Virus record (IMG/VR): IMGVR_UViG_3300036766_000876
Span: 30,300-94,299 of that record
DNA: 64,000 nucleotides
Source of the DNA: a virus
Strand: one strand, 5' to 3'
The notes beneath the pieces were generated by a model. That model saw only the letters and a list, made by a program, of their open reading frames with translations. It had not been told where the DNA came from and did no database searches. Numbering within the stretch: position 1 is the stretch's first letter; the number at the start of each line of letters is the position of its first letter. Position numbers and translations under genes: made by a program. Below, piece after piece: positions 48,433 through 57,644 of the stretch.

Positions 48433-50307
48433 CTACCTCACCGCGCTGGTGATGGGGAGGTAGTTGGACTGGGAGCGCATCTCTCCCAGCGCCGAGAGGT
48501 CGCTGGCGAAGGCCACTGCAATGCGGTCTGGGTCGAAGCCCTCAGCGAACTTCTGGGTGATGTCGAAGCGACTCCCACGGAAGTCGTAGTTGGGCGCGGC
48601 CGGCTTGGTGTCCCCGGCCTTGTGGTGCGCTGCCTCTTCCGCCGCCGCCTTGTCCCTGTCGAACATGCGCATCTTCGCGTCCAGGAAGGCGTTCTGGTTC
48701 ACCTCTGCGAAGCGCCCCGAGATTCGCTTCGAGACATCGTCGAACCCAGGGAGGATTACGTTGGCCATTCCCCTGGCGAAACCGCTGGCGTCGAACCCAG
48801 CGCCTCCAGCAGCCCCGCCGATGTTGACGCCGAGGACTGACTTCGCCTTGGTGATGATCCAATCGAAAATTGCGTTTATCTCTGTTCCGAGCAGCACGAG
48901 GTACTTCACGACAGGGTCGATGAACACCTCCCGCAAGTAGCCAGTGATGGTCGAGAACACTGTGTAGAGCGCCTGCGACACCTCCGGGAGGAAGCTCGCG
49001 ATGACCTGGATGAGGGTGATGGTGTCTTCCAAAGCGCCGACGAGCTGCTCGAAGCCGGCACTCGCGAGGCGCGCGACCATCTGGCCGAAGGTCCCGTCCT
49101 GCCCGAAGAGGCGCATGAGCGGCTCCACAAGAGCCATCATGCTCGCGCCGATGTCCTCGACGCGGACCTGAATCTTCTCCCAGGTGAAGAGGAGGCGATC
49201 CTTGACGCCATCCACGTTGGCCTTGATGGCCTCCCAGCCCTTCGCCGCCACCCACACAGCCGCGGCGATGAGCGCCAGGTACGGAGCAGCAGCCATGAAG
49301 GAGGAGGCGATCCCGACGACCTGCGAAACCAGCGCGCCGATGCCCCCACCACCACCCCCAAGGCCTCCGAGGCCGCCGCTGGCCAGCTTCCCGATGAGGC
49401 CCTTCGGACTGGTGAGGTTCTCCAACACGCCGAGGACCTTCTTGGCGGTGAGCACGGCGACGATTGCCTTGGCCGCAAAGAGGACCTCGCCCATGTGGTC
49501 CGCCAGGATTTGTCCGAAGCGCTCCGCCACCGGGATGAGCGACTCCATCCTGCCGGCGAACTGCTCCGTGAGCTTGGAGAGCACCGGCATCAGCGTCTTC
49601 CCCAACATCACCTGGATGCGGTTCCACGCGTCGTGGATGCGGTGCTGCGCCTCCTCCATCCTGTCGAAGGCATCCACGTCGTCGTCGCTGACGAGGCCTG
49701 CCCCGCCCTTCTTGGCCGCGGCGAGCTTGCTCTTGTCGAGGTCCTTCAGGAATTTCTGGAAGTCGTTGACCTGCCCCTTGGGGATGCGGAACTGCGTCAT
49801 CAGCTCCCCGACGCCGAGCTTCCCGGACTTCACGGCGTCGCTCATCTGCATGAGCGACGACACAGGGCCCTTGGAGACGTCCACGCCAAGGCGCTCGAAC
49901 TTCTTGGCCAGCCCCGGAACGGTCTTCCCGTTGGAGAGGGCGAGCGACTGCTCCAGCATCGCGCCACGGCGCGAGAGCTGGAACATCGTGTCCTTCATCG
50001 AGTCGTACTCGACACCAGCCTTGCGGGCGCTGCTGAAGAGGAAATCCGTCTCCCCAGCGGTGGCGCCGGTCAGCTCCCTGACCTCCTTGATGTTCTTCAG
50101 GTACTTCTCGGTGGTGTCCACCGCGCCCTTGAGGGAGAGCGCGATGCCGAAGGCGCCCAGGGATGGGAGCAGGTGCCCGACGATGCCCTCGATGCCACCG
50201 AGGGCCCCTCCGAGGTGCTCCGCGGCCTTGGCAGCCTTCTCGATCGGAGCAGTGGCCCCGTCGGTGACCTTGAGGTGCGTGTCTACGACGTTCTGGACCG
50301 TGGACAC
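48433..50307 (-). CDS. Tape measure protein
   Basis: The 624-residue protein has long helical segments, a central hydrophobic region (IGALVSQVVGIASSFMAAAP, LALIAAAVWVAAKG) and Gly-rich breaks, the usual tape-measure composition. It follows the chaperone genes and precedes the hub, so it sets tail length and may form the channel during DNA entry. Its length suggests a tail of medium size. Start is GTG at 50307. Confidence 0.87.
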   Translation of the reverse strand: MSTVQNVVDTHLKVTDGATAPIEKAAKAAEHLGGALGGIEGIVGHLLPSLGAFGIALSLKGAVDTTEKYLKNIKEVRELTGATAGETDFLFSSARKAGVEYDSMKDTMFQLSRRGAMLEQSLALSNGKTVPGLAKKFERLGVDVSKGPVSSLMQMSDAVKSGKLGVGELMTQFRIPKGQVNDFQKFLKDLDKSKLAAAKKGGAGLVSDDDVDAFDRMEEAQHRIHDAWNRIQVMLGKTLMPVLSKLTEQFAGRMESLIPVAERFGQILADHMGEVLFAAKAIVAVLTAKKVLGVLENLTSPKGLIGKLASGGLGGLGGGGGGIGALVSQVVGIASSFMAAAPYLALIAAAVWVAAKGWEAIKANVDGVKDRLLFTWEKIQVRVEDIGASMMALVEPLMRLFGQDGTFGQMVARLASAGFEQLVGALEDTITLIQVIASFLPEVSQALYTVFSTITGYLREVFIDPVVKYLVLLGTEINAIFDWIITKAKSVLGVNIGGAAGGAGFDASGFARGMANVILPGFDDVSKRISGRFAEVNQNAFLDAKMRMFDRDKAAAEEAAHHKAGDTKPAAPNYDFRGSRFDITQKFAEGFDPDRIAVAFASDLSALGEMRSQSNYLPITSAVR

Positions 50308-50313
50308 CGCTCG

Positions 50314-50879
50314 TCACTCCCTTCGAGGCCCGTTCTCTGCCTTCAGGTGCTCGTCCAGCGCGTCAGCCAGGCGCTGGAGTTGGTCCACCGGGAGCCGCAG
50401 CATCGCGTCCGCCGGCTGATGTCCGTACCTCCCGAGGTACGCCAGGAGGTGCCAGATGCGCTTCTCGTGCGAGCCATGGGCGCTGGTGAGCCGCTCAAGA
50501 GCTCCTGCGAGGCCGGCGAGCGTTACGCTACGCGCACCGTCCTGCTCTTGAGAAAAGACTGCTGGTCCTCCTCCTTGGCCGCGTGGAGCTCGCCGTACGC
50601 CGTCATCACGAGCTGGCGGACGCGCGGGTCGAGGTTCTTCCAGAAGCTGTCCACGGAGCCGTCCGTGCCCGACAGCTTCTTCCCGTCAGCCTCCACCAGG
50701 GCGGCCATGGAGAGCTCCGTGGCCATCTTCGCGGAGTCGTTCCGCGCCCGCTTGAAGCAGGTCAGCTCCTCGTCGGCGGAGAGCGTGACGAGGCCCACCT
50801 GGGCGACGCCAGACTCCTGTGCGAGCTGTGGCGGAACCTCGTACAGGTACACCGGGCGCTTCGAGGAGGTGGCTTCCAT
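50314..50879 (-). CDS. Tail assembly chaperone, -1 frameshift product (G-T type)
   Basis: The upstream frame (118 codons, stop at 50523) is followed by an overlapping open frame in the -1 direction that ends at 50314, 7 nt before the tape measure start. The best slip site is in TCT TTT CTC at 50553-50556, where the Phe tRNA can re-pair on TTT one base back. The extension adds about 80 residues (SQEQDGARSVTLAGL to NGPRRE). The arrangement is that of lambda G/GT, upstream of the tape measure. Slippage is inferred from the layout, not measured. Confidence 0.7.
50523..50879 (-). CDS. Tail assembly chaperone, unshifted product (G type)
   Basis: The 118-residue protein is mostly helical and acidic at its start (SSKRPVYLYEVPPQ) with a VRQLVMTAYGELHAAKEEDQ segment. 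It lies between tube and tape measure genes, where lambda G-like chaperones sit. It should help fold the tape measure. The same gene makes a longer product by -1 frameshift (50314-50879). Start is ATG at 50879. Confidence 0.78.
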   Translation of the reverse strand: MEATSSKRPVYLYEVPPQLAQESGVAQVGLVTLSADEELTCFKRARNDSAKMATELSMAALVEADGKKLSGTDGSVDSFWKNLDPRVRQLVMTAYGELHAAKEEDQQSFLKSRTVRVA

Positions 50880-50934
50880 GGCTGCTCAGCTTTCTGCCGC
50901 CAGAAGAGGCCCCTTGGCGGCCCGGGGGAAGGCG

Positions 50935-51363
50935 TCAGATGACGCGGTAGTCGCTGCCCTTGAAGGGGACGGTGGTGGTGCCGTACTCGTCGCGGCCGCC
51001 AAAGCTGACGCCTGAGGCGTCGAAGAAGGCGTCGCTCATGACGATGCGCTTGCGCTCGCCGGAGGGGAACTGGAGCGTCATCTTCACGTTGATGGTGACG
51101 CCAGGGGTGCGCCGCTGGGCCCGATCCTTGACGATCTTCATGAAGTCGAGCGTGGCCGGGGACGAGTTGTGCATGGCGATGCTGCCCGTGTACCCCTTGT
51201 AAATCTCGTCGTAGCGGTTCGACTTCTCCCCGAGGTAGCCCTCCTCAGACGTCTCCGTCTCCGAGCTGAACTCGCTGCTCTGGATGTCCGTAAAGCTCTG
51301 GGCGCGACCATCAGCCAGGACGACAACCTCGACGTCTTGACCTCGGATTCTGGTGCTGGGCAT
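50935..51363 (-). CDS. Tail tube protein
   Basis: The 142-residue protein is beta-rich with a GYTGSIAMHNSSP loop and a VTINVKMTLQFPSG strand and ends in VPFKGSDYRVI, a pattern of XkdM-type tail tube proteins. It follows the tail sheath gene, as in Mu and related phages. It has the expected length (about 140-170). A terminator-like hairpin lies in its leader (51378-51428). Start ATG at 51363 with GGAGG upstream. Confidence 0.85.
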   Translation of the reverse strand: MPSTRIRGQDVEVVVLADGRAQSFTDIQSSEFSSETETSEEGYLGEKSNRYDEIYKGYTGSIAMHNSSPATLDFMKIVKDRAQRRTPGVTINVKMTLQFPSGERKRIVMSDAFFDASGVSFGGRDEYGTTTVPFKGSDYRVI

Positions 51364-51377
51364 GGCGAACGTCCTCC

Positions 51378-51428
51378 AAAGAGAAAAGGCACGGTCCGGG
51401 GCCCGCCATCGGGTCCAGGAGCCGTGCC
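51378..51428 (-). terminator. Hairpin with U-run between sheath and tube genes
   Basis: On the minus strand GGCACGG pairs with CCGTGCC (51422-51428 and 51388-51394) with further inner pairing, followed by TTTTCTCTTT. This fits a rho-independent terminator or attenuator. It lies in the 146-nt gap after the sheath stop and just upstream of the tube ribosome site, so some transcripts would end before the tube gene. Confidence 0.6.
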
Positions 51429-51509
51429 CTATTCCGAGCCCGAAGTGAGCTCAGCGAAGCCGGTTCAACGGTGATGACTGTACGACGCCCCACCGCCGCC
51501 CTGCAAGCG

Positions 51510-53528
51510 CTACACGTTGGTGGAGACGACGACGTTTTCCCCAACTTCGGCCTGGAGCACGATGTAGTCGCCAGTTGGCGTGGTGCGGACCTTGGCGATG
51601 ACGACGTAGATGCCCTGGGCCTCGCTGGTGGGCGTGTTGCCGGACTTGTCGTCCACGAGGTAGCCGTTGATGCGCTGGAGGGCCGGGTTGTTCTCCGACA
51701 GGAGGCCCGCCAGGAAGGCATCCACCTCGACGACGATGGAGTCCTTCCAGCTCTGCGTGGCCGGCTGCTTCGCCAGCGGCGCAAGGGCCGCTGCGATGCT
51801 GTCCTCGATGTAGTCCGCCATCCGCCGCCGGTTGATGTTGAGCTGGCCGGAGGTGAGCGACGTGGTGATGCCGGACTGGAACACTGGCCCCTCGGTGCGG
51901 TCGATGAGCAGGCCAGCGACGCCGGTCGCCTTGAGGGTGCGGTAGTCGGCCTGCGACAGAACGCTGATGCCGCGCTGGAGCGCCACGACGGGCGCCAGGA
52001 CGGTGGTGACAGGCTCCCCAGACTGGCCGGGGTTCCGCTCCGGCGCCAGGTTGCTCAGCACGGCGGCCATCCAGCCGTCGCCCGAGGAGTCGAGGATGCC
52101 GTCCGTGGTGGTGAGGCCGTCCGCGGTGGCGATGGTCGCCCCGCTTGCCTCGGGCACGAACGTCCGCGCGCCGGGCCAGGAGTAGATGAGGCGCTCCGTC
52201 CGGTTCGCGCCCACGCCAGGGTCCGCGTCCGCGGTGGCCGCCGATGTCGAGACGGTCGTGAGGCCGGGAGCCGAGCAGGCCATGCGACCCAACCCAACGC
52301 CCGAGGCGAGGAGGACGTGCGTCTTGAGGGCAGAGCGGATGGTGGACGTCCGCCGTGCCGAGAAGACGATGTTCACGTCGCGCTGTGGGTTGAGATCCTG
52401 GCGGAGCGCGTCGAGCGCCGTGGCGTACAGCGCGTTCATCGCAGCGAGCGAGTCACCGGACGACGTCGTGCTGACGTTGACAGTCTGCGTCGCCGCTGCG
52501 AACACGAAGCCAGCGCTGACGTGGCTGCGCAGCGTGAGGCCGGAGAGCGGATCCCAGCTCGTGGCCGTCCCGGCATCGGGCACAACCGTTGGGGTGAGGC
52601 TCACCCCGAGTGCGATGGTGGCGTCCAGCGGCCGGCACGGCAGCTTGTAGCCGCTGGTGTCAGCAAGGGCCGCGCTGATGCCGTTGAAGCCGCCGCTGTC
52701 TCCGTCGCTCTCGACGTGGACCCGGTACGGGAGCGCCGCCCCTGTGGTCCAGTCGAAGTTGGTGCCATCGAGCTTCTGCACGACGAGCGCCGTGGCGGAC
52801 ACCGCGTCCGCAGTCACGCGGAGGGTGAAGGCATTGGCACCCAGCGCACCCGCGCCGCTGATGACGCCGACGACAAGCAGCGAGCCCTTGGGCACCGGCC
52901 CACCGTTGTACGCCGTGAGGAAGCCGCCGCCTGCGCTGTTGAACGTCTGCGTCGCCGCAGCGCCAGCAGAGGTGACAGAGCCGTCGATGGCATTCTTGAA
53001 GTGTCCGACGGCGGTGAAGGCGACACGCTTGCCGAGGCGCACCCGGTTGACACCGGAGCGGAACTCTCGCCCGCCCTCCACGCGCCCGCCCGCGAGGGGG
53101 ACAACGGGGACTGCCTGCGTGGCGGAGAGGTTGGTGGGGAGGTCGCGCCACGCGCGTCCGGCTCCGGCAGAAGCCAGGTTGACGGGGCACACGATGAGGC
53201 GGGTGAACTTCTTGTTGCGGAGGGCGAAGAAGCCGTTGCCGTCCGTGCTGCCGAAATCTCCGAGCGTGGAGTCCCAACCGCCGACCTTGTCGAGCATGTC
53301 CTGGCCAGAGAAGATTTCCACTGGCTGGGCGGAGGTCGAGACGACGCCGGTCGAGCTGACCGCGGTTCCGTAGCTCATGTCGGCAAACTCACCGACCATA
53401 CCCACGGTTCCGCTGCTGGCCCCGTTGATGGAGCCCGGAGGCGGGAGGTCGAGGATGATGACGCCCTCGATCGCACGAATCTCCGCGTCGCCAGGGTTCG
53501 CGCCGTACCGCCTGATGAAGCCCGCCAT
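51510..53528 (-). CDS. Tail sheath protein
   Basis: The 672-residue protein has the layout of contractile sheath proteins: N-terminal GANPGDAEIRAIEGVIILD, a variable beta-rich middle, and a conserved C-terminal region with GVAGLLIDRTEGPVFQSG, INRRRMADYIEDSIA and a late SEAQGIYVVIAKVRT segment. This makes the phage a myovirus. Start ATG at 53528. It is longer than many sheaths (about 480-650), with extra surface domains. Confidence 0.9.
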   Translation of the reverse strand: MAGFIRRYGANPGDAEIRAIEGVIILDLPPPGSINGASSGTVGMVGEFADMSYGTAVSSTGVVSTSAQPVEIFSGQDMLDKVGGWDSTLGDFGSTDGNGFFALRNKKFTRLIVCPVNLASAGAGRAWRDLPTNLSATQAVPVVPLAGGRVEGGREFRSGVNRVRLGKRVAFTAVGHFKNAIDGSVTSAGAAATQTFNSAGGGFLTAYNGGPVPKGSLLVVGVISGAGALGANAFTLRVTADAVSATALVVQKLDGTNFDWTTGAALPYRVHVESDGDSGGFNGISAALADTSGYKLPCRPLDATIALGVSLTPTVVPDAGTATSWDPLSGLTLRSHVSAGFVFAAATQTVNVSTTSSGDSLAAMNALYATALDALRQDLNPQRDVNIVFSARRTSTIRSALKTHVLLASGVGLGRMACSAPGLTTVSTSAATADADPGVGANRTERLIYSWPGARTFVPEASGATIATADGLTTTDGILDSSGDGWMAAVLSNLAPERNPGQSGEPVTTVLAPVVALQRGISVLSQADYRTLKATGVAGLLIDRTEGPVFQSGITTSLTSGQLNINRRRMADYIEDSIAAALAPLAKQPATQSWKDSIVVEVDAFLAGLLSENNPALQRINGYLVDDKSGNTPTSEAQGIYVVIAKVRTTPTGDYIVLQAEVGENVVVSTNV

Positions 53529-53567
53529 GGTGTTTCTCCTTGGGAGCGCGCCGCTGGAGCGGTCGGC

Positions 53568-54287
53568 TCAGGTAACTTCGGTGCTTACTACCACGCTGAG
53601 GTCAACACTGTCGCCAAGCTCCGCCAGTACAAAGGTCGGCTTGCCATCCGGGAACGAGAAGAGCTGGACCACCGGCACCCTGGCCTTGAGAGTGAAGGTG
53701 ACGAGCCGGTAGCGCCGGAGGGCCTGGTCTGCGTCGTCGGAGACGCTCGTCTCCACCAGCGTGTAGGCCGCCCGCTGGTTGAAGTAGTACGGGAGCTGGA
53801 GCTCGAAGCCGTACTTCTCGAAATTGGGGTTGAGCGCCGACTCCATCATGGCCTCAAGGCCGGTGCGCTCCTCCGGATTGGTGGCCCAGATTTCCAAGGC
53901 AACGGTGGCGACGTAGTCGGCCGACCGAACCACGTACCTCCCGTCCGGGAGAGGGATCCGGCACCGTGGGTCAATGGCCGGGGACATCGAGGCGGCCTCG
54001 TACGCCCCAGGCCCCTGGGCGTAGATGACCGCGGCAGGGTAGCTGGCGTTCGTTTCCGGCTCAGCCCATTCGTCGGTGACGGTGCGCAGGCGCAGCGCTG
54101 CGCCACCTAGGGCTGCGTACCTGAGCTGTTCAACGTACTCGGCCAGGCCCCTCTGCACAGCCAACCTTGCGCCGCACTCTTGCGTGGCCGTAGGTGCCAG
54201 AGGAATGCCCCCGGCCCCGGGCATGAGCCGGGCCCGCCCGCGAGGCGGGACGATGGAGCCGGTGGCCGGTGGATTGGGGACCGTCAT
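53568..54287 (-). CDS. Neck/tail completion-like structural protein
   Basis: The 239-residue protein is alpha/beta with strands such as GRYVVRSADYVATVALEIWATN and a C-terminal VDLSVVVSTEV end. Its ATG at 54287 overlaps the stop of the gp10-like gene (ATGA). The position between the gp10-like neck protein and the sheath suggests a tail terminator or connector. No family could be named. Confidence 0.75.
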   Translation of the reverse strand: MTVPNPPATGSIVPPRGRARLMPGAGGIPLAPTATQECGARLAVQRGLAEYVEQLRYAALGGAALRLRTVTDEWAEPETNASYPAAVIYAQGPGAYEAASMSPAIDPRCRIPLPDGRYVVRSADYVATVALEIWATNPEERTGLEAMMESALNPNFEKYGFELQLPYYFNQRAAYTLVETSVSDDADQALRRYRLVTFTLKARVPVVQLFSFPDGKPTFVLAELGDSVDLSVVVSTEVT

Positions 54288-54796
54288 GGCTTGGCGAGCT
54301 CGCGGTCCAGCTCTTTGAGGAGCTCCTCGAAGAAGTCCTTCTCGATGCCTGGGAGCTGGTCCGTCATGGTGCGCCGCGGCTGGAGCCCGCGCTTGGCGAT
54401 GGCCCGGGCGATGGGGAAGGCCGCCCTCTTGGCCTCCTCCCGCGAGAGCCCGAGGCGCCGCTGCGCCCAATCGACGATGGCTGCGGTTGGCGGGAAACGC
54501 CCCGGCCTGCGGCCGTACTCGATGACAGACGCGTAGCCAGCGGCGTTGAACACCCTGGCTCCGTCCGGTAGGGCCTCGTACTTCCAGGCCCGTTTGTAGA
54601 AGCCTGTGTTGACAGCTCCCGTTGCCCCGTAGGGGCTGGCCGGGGGGACCAGGCCCGTGGCCCGCTGGAGCGTCTGAACGGCACGTAGCGCCCCGCGTAG
54701 GGCCCCTCTGCGCGCTGCGGCGGGCAGGCGCGTGCCGAGCTTCCGGTACTGGCCCGGGAGCTGCGCCAGGGAGATGTTGATGACCGTGGTGGTCAT
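54284..54796 (-). CDS. HK97 gp10-like neck/tail completion protein
   Basis: The 170-residue protein has a helical start (AARRGALRGALRAVQTLQRAT), then GFYKRAWKYEA, FNAAGYASVIEYGRRPGRFPP and a C-terminal helix, the common HK97 gp10-like pattern of head-tail joining proteins. Its neighbours are connector and sheath genes. Start ATG at 54796. Confidence 0.83.
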   Translation of the reverse strand: MTTTVINISLAQLPGQYRKLGTRLPAAARRGALRGALRAVQTLQRATGLVPPASPYGATGAVNTGFYKRAWKYEALPDGARVFNAAGYASVIEYGRRPGRFPPTAAIVDWAQRRLGLSREEAKRAAFPIARAIAKRGLQPRRTMTDQLPGIEKDFFEELLKELDRELAKP

Positions 54797-55342
54797 TCAG
54801 CCCTCTGGGTCCCCGTTGACGCGGTTGCGGTCCTCGTTCGCCTTCTCCAGGCGCACGCTCCACTGGAGGCGCCCCGGGAAGTACGTGGGGGCCCCTCGTG
54901 GGAAGAACCGGCGCTTCTTGGAGCCCCCTGAGTTGGCGGAGTCTGTTGGGAAGAACTCAATCTCGTAGAAGAACTCCTCGTCCGCCGGGATGCCATCCCC
55001 ATCGCGGAAGCCACGGAGCTGGTCCTCAGTGTACGTCCCGGAAATCTGCGAGAGGTCGATGGCACCGAGCTCGTCCACGCCGACAGACTGCGCGAGCTCC
55101 TGGAGCGCCTCCAGGGAGGAAATCTTCGGTGTGGGGAGGATGGGCTCTTCGGACACGACGCTCGCAGCCCCACGCCCGCGCCGGCCGCCGCTCCAGCGTA
55201 CGCGGACGATCGTCACCCGGTAGGTGCGGAGCCCGAACTGCGTGAGCATGTCCCGGAGGTCATCCGCCAGCCCCACGAAGTCCCTTGCGAGGGTGCCCTT
55301 CGCCTGGATGTCAGTGACAACGGTGAACGGGCCTCGCGCCAC
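54797..55342 (-). CDS. Head-tail connector or tail terminator-like protein
   Basis: The 181-residue protein has an N-terminal alpha/beta part (LADDLRDMLTQFGLRTYRVTIVRVRWSGG) and an acidic C-terminal region with SANSGGSKKRRFFPRG. It lies between another connector gene and the gp10-like gene with no spare bases. The gene starts at GTG 55342 and its stop touches the next gene. Exact role not known. Confidence 0.72.
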   Translation of the reverse strand: MARGPFTVVTDIQAKGTLARDFVGLADDLRDMLTQFGLRTYRVTIVRVRWSGGRRGRGAASVVSEEPILPTPKISSLEALQELAQSVGVDELGAIDLSQISGTYTEDQLRGFRDGDGIPADEEFFYEIEFFPTDSANSGGSKKRRFFPRGAPTYFPGRLQWSVRLEKANEDRNRVNGDPEG

Positions 55343-55345
55343 TGG

Positions 55346-55759
55346 CTACACCGCTCGGTGGATGGGCACGGACGTGACGCTCATCGAGCCGCTCCCGCGG
55401 TAGCGCATCGAGAACGGGTAGATTGGGGAGCCCACGATGTCCGAGAGGCGGTAGCCCCAGCGTCGGTACTCGCCCTCCAGGGAGTCGCACTCGTCCTTGC
55501 GGAGGGTGAGCTCCTCCAGCTTCTCAGCGCGGAGGCGACCCTGTGCGGAGACGAGCTGAAGCTCGATGCCGTCCATGATATTGGAGATGCTCCGCACCTG
55601 CTCCAGCATCGGCTCCTGGATGCGGTTGAGCGCGTTCTGTACGAGGAAGTTTGTCTGGCTGAAGGCCGGCACGCCAAACTGGAGGGACGCGGCGTCCGTC
55701 AGCGCCGGATACCCGAGGTGGTACGAGATGCGAGCCTTCTCTCCGAGCGTGAGCGGCAT
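55346..55759 (-). CDS. Head-tail connector protein
   Basis: The 137-residue protein is mostly helical (LVQNALNRIQEPMLEQVRSI, EKLEELTLRKDECDSLEGEYRRWG) and has the size of head completion connectors. It follows the head genes and precedes the neck genes on the same strand. No specific family is recognised. Start ATG at 55759. Confidence 0.72.
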   Translation of the reverse strand: MPLTLGEKARISYHLGYPALTDAASLQFGVPAFSQTNFLVQNALNRIQEPMLEQVRSISNIMDGIELQLVSAQGRLRAEKLEELTLRKDECDSLEGEYRRWGYRLSDIVGSPIYPFSMRYRGSGSMSVTSVPIHRAV

Positions 55760-55783
55760 CGTGCCACCTTCCTTCGCCCCAGC

Positions 55784-56095
55784 TTACGCCGAGAGCTCTT
55801 CGAGGGCGACGTTGCTCTCCATGATGCGCTGCATCCCGACCGGCCCGTAGCTGCCCTCAGAGACGACGTCGTCCTTGTTGAGCCTGGTGAGCTGGCCGCC
55901 GAGCGAGATGGTGGTCGTCTCCACAACGCGGTAGCGCTTGGGGCCGGCCGCGCGTGGCGCTGCCACGACGGCAGGGGCAACGGGAGGGGGTGGGGGCACC
56001 ACAACGGCCCTTGGAGCTGGTGCTGGTGGCGAGGGTGGAGCGTCAATCTTCGATGCTTCCAACGGGTCCGTGACGTTCGTCTTGTTCTTGGCCAT
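55784..56095 (-). CDS. Pro/Ala-rich small head-region protein
   Basis: The 103-residue protein has a Pro- and Ala-rich middle (PPSPPAPAPRAVVVPPPPP) and a C-terminal globular part (YRVVETTTISLGGQLTRLNKDDVV). It directly follows the major capsid gene on the transcript, after a terminator. A GGGAC/GTCCC hairpin (56108-56122) precedes AGGAGG. A head or head-neck accessory role is likely from position. Confidence 0.7.
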   Translation of the reverse strand: MAKNKTNVTDPLEASKIDAPPSPPAPAPRAVVVPPPPPVAPAVVAAPRAAGPKRYRVVETTTISLGGQLTRLNKDDVVSEGSYGPVGMQRIMESNVALEELSA

Positions 56096-56174
56096 CGTGA
56101 GCCTCCTGGGACGCTGTGTCCCGCTTTCGCAGCTTACAGCGAGCCTGCGGGTGCTTCTACCCTTGATGGGTGCC

Positions 56175-56212
56175 CAAAAAACAACCCCCGGGCAGCTTGC
56201 GCTGGCCGGGGG
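56175..56212 (-). terminator. Rho-independent terminator after major capsid gene
   Basis: On the minus strand the sequence has a stem of CCCCCGG paired with CCGGGGG plus CAGC/GCTG around a 4-nt loop (one mismatch), followed by TTGTTTTTT. This is the strongest terminator in the window and would limit read-through from the highly expressed capsid gene. Confidence 0.82.
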
Positions 56213-56243
56213 CGGCACATCTCGTTCTGTTGGAGCGGTGGGC

Positions 56244-57644
56244 TTACTGCCCGTGCTCAACGACCACGCAGCGCTTGTAGTACGCGCCGTCGCCAACAGC
56301 GCCGTCGGTGCGCACCGGCCACGCGCCGATGAACTTCCAGGTGGTGCTCACCATGTCCTGGAGCCGGTTCTGCGGCGCCCGGATGATGAGCTGGATGCGG
56401 TCGGTGAAGACGTCGATGCCGTTGTTGGAGATGCGGGGCTCGCCAACCTTGCCCTGCACGCCAGCCTCGGTGATGAGCGCCGCCAGGTCCATGTAGTACT
56501 CCATGACCAGGCCCTGACCCGTGAACAGCGGGCGGTGAATCGGGACGCCCGTGGTGAGCCCGGTGTTGAACAGCTCGCCCGCGAAGTTGTCGTCCTGGCT
56601 GAACGTCGCGGTGGAGCCGCCGATGACCGTCTCAGCGAGGGGGGCCTCGTTGTTCCGGATGAAGATGACGCCGAGCAGCACGCCGATCCCGAACTGCTTG
56701 TACATGTAGAAGTCGGGCAGCGACTGGAGCAGGCGCTGGAACTCGGCATCCCCGAAGATTTGCGCCTCGGAGGTGGGGTCCAGGTGGCAGTGGAAGTACC
56801 CGTCGATGTGCTCGGGCACGTTCTGCTGGCGGAGACGGGCCACGGCGGAGCGGCAGTCGGTCAGACGGAACAAGTCCGCGCTGCCCACGTCGTCCACCTT
56901 GTTGCCGCCACCGACGCGCACCAGCGACGTCTTCTTGTCGCTGATGACGTAGTCGCGGTCCACCACGGAGACGGCCGCGCCGTCGAGGGTGATGGTGCCA
57001 GGACCGACCTCGTCGCCGGCCGTGTCCGCCGCGAAGCCGGTCACGTTGCGCGAGACTTCAGCGCCCGCGAACAGCTTGATGGGCAGCGGGTTGCTGGCCG
57101 ACACGGGGTCGTACCGCACCGCCGAGCCCGCCACGAGGTCCGGCCGCCGCGCCCTGGTGAAGCCGTTGAGGCGCTTCACGCGGATGGTGTTGGTCGGACC
57201 CTGCGCGCCATCCGCCACGGTCCAGCCGGCGAGGCCCGCGTTGTACATGTTGTTGCGGACGAGCCCGTTCAGCGACTGTCCGGCCTGGAGCCCCACCTGC
57301 TGCGCGTTCCTGTAGAACAGGTTCGCGATGGCGGTGATGCTGGTCGGCATGTGGGTGTCGATGCTGTCCGCGAACTGCTGCGCGGTCGCCTCCCACTGCT
57401 CGCTGGGGAACGACTTGGGAGTCGGATCCGCCCCGGGCACCAGCGCGCGCTGGTTCTTCGGGATGAGGCCCGCTCCGGTGAACACCATCCGGTCACCGAC
57501 GTTGCCCGGCCACTGCACGGGCGAGGCCTCGCTGCGGAAGAGGAGCTTGGGAAAGAGCGCGTCGTGGAACGCGCGCTCCAGGGTTCCGTCCTGGACGAGA
57601 GCCCGGATGTCGGGCGACTGCGAGATGATGCTGAAATCTGCCAT
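56244..57644 (-). CDS. Major capsid protein (N4 gp56-like)
   Basis: The 466-residue protein has a RALVQDGTLERAFHDALFPKLLF opening, LANLFYRNAQQVG, a HLDPTSEAQIFGDAEFQRLLQ helix and a C-terminal FIGAWPVRTDGAVGDGAYYKRCVVVE region. These resemble N4 gp56-like major capsid proteins. The scaffolding-like gene lies just upstream and a strong terminator downstream. Start ATG at 57644. Confidence 0.83.
   Translation of the reverse strand: MADFSIISQSPDIRALVQDGTLERAFHDALFPKLLFRSEASPVQWPGNVGDRMVFTGAGLIPKNQRALVPGADPTPKSFPSEQWEATAQQFADSIDTHMPTSITAIANLFYRNAQQVGLQAGQSLNGLVRNNMYNAGLAGWTVADGAQGPTNTIRVKRLNGFTRARRPDLVAGSAVRYDPVSASNPLPIKLFAGAEVSRNVTGFAADTAGDEVGPGTITLDGAAVSVVDRDYVISDKKTSLVRVGGGNKVDDVGSADLFRLTDCRSAVARLRQQNVPEHIDGYFHCHLDPTSEAQIFGDAEFQRLLQSLPDFYMYKQFGIGVLLGVIFIRNNEAPLAETVIGGSTATFSQDDNFAGELFNTGLTTGVPIHRPLFTGQGLVMEYYMDLAALITEAGVQGKVGEPRISNNGIDVFTDRIQLIIRAPQNRLQDMVSTTWKFIGAWPVRTDGAVGDGAYYKRCVVVEHGQ

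Noticed and set aside
51471-54110. Plus-strand open frame of 879 codons
   Set aside because: It is antisense to the tail sheath gene, whose protein family is recognised. The plus-strand product has no domain and an odd composition.
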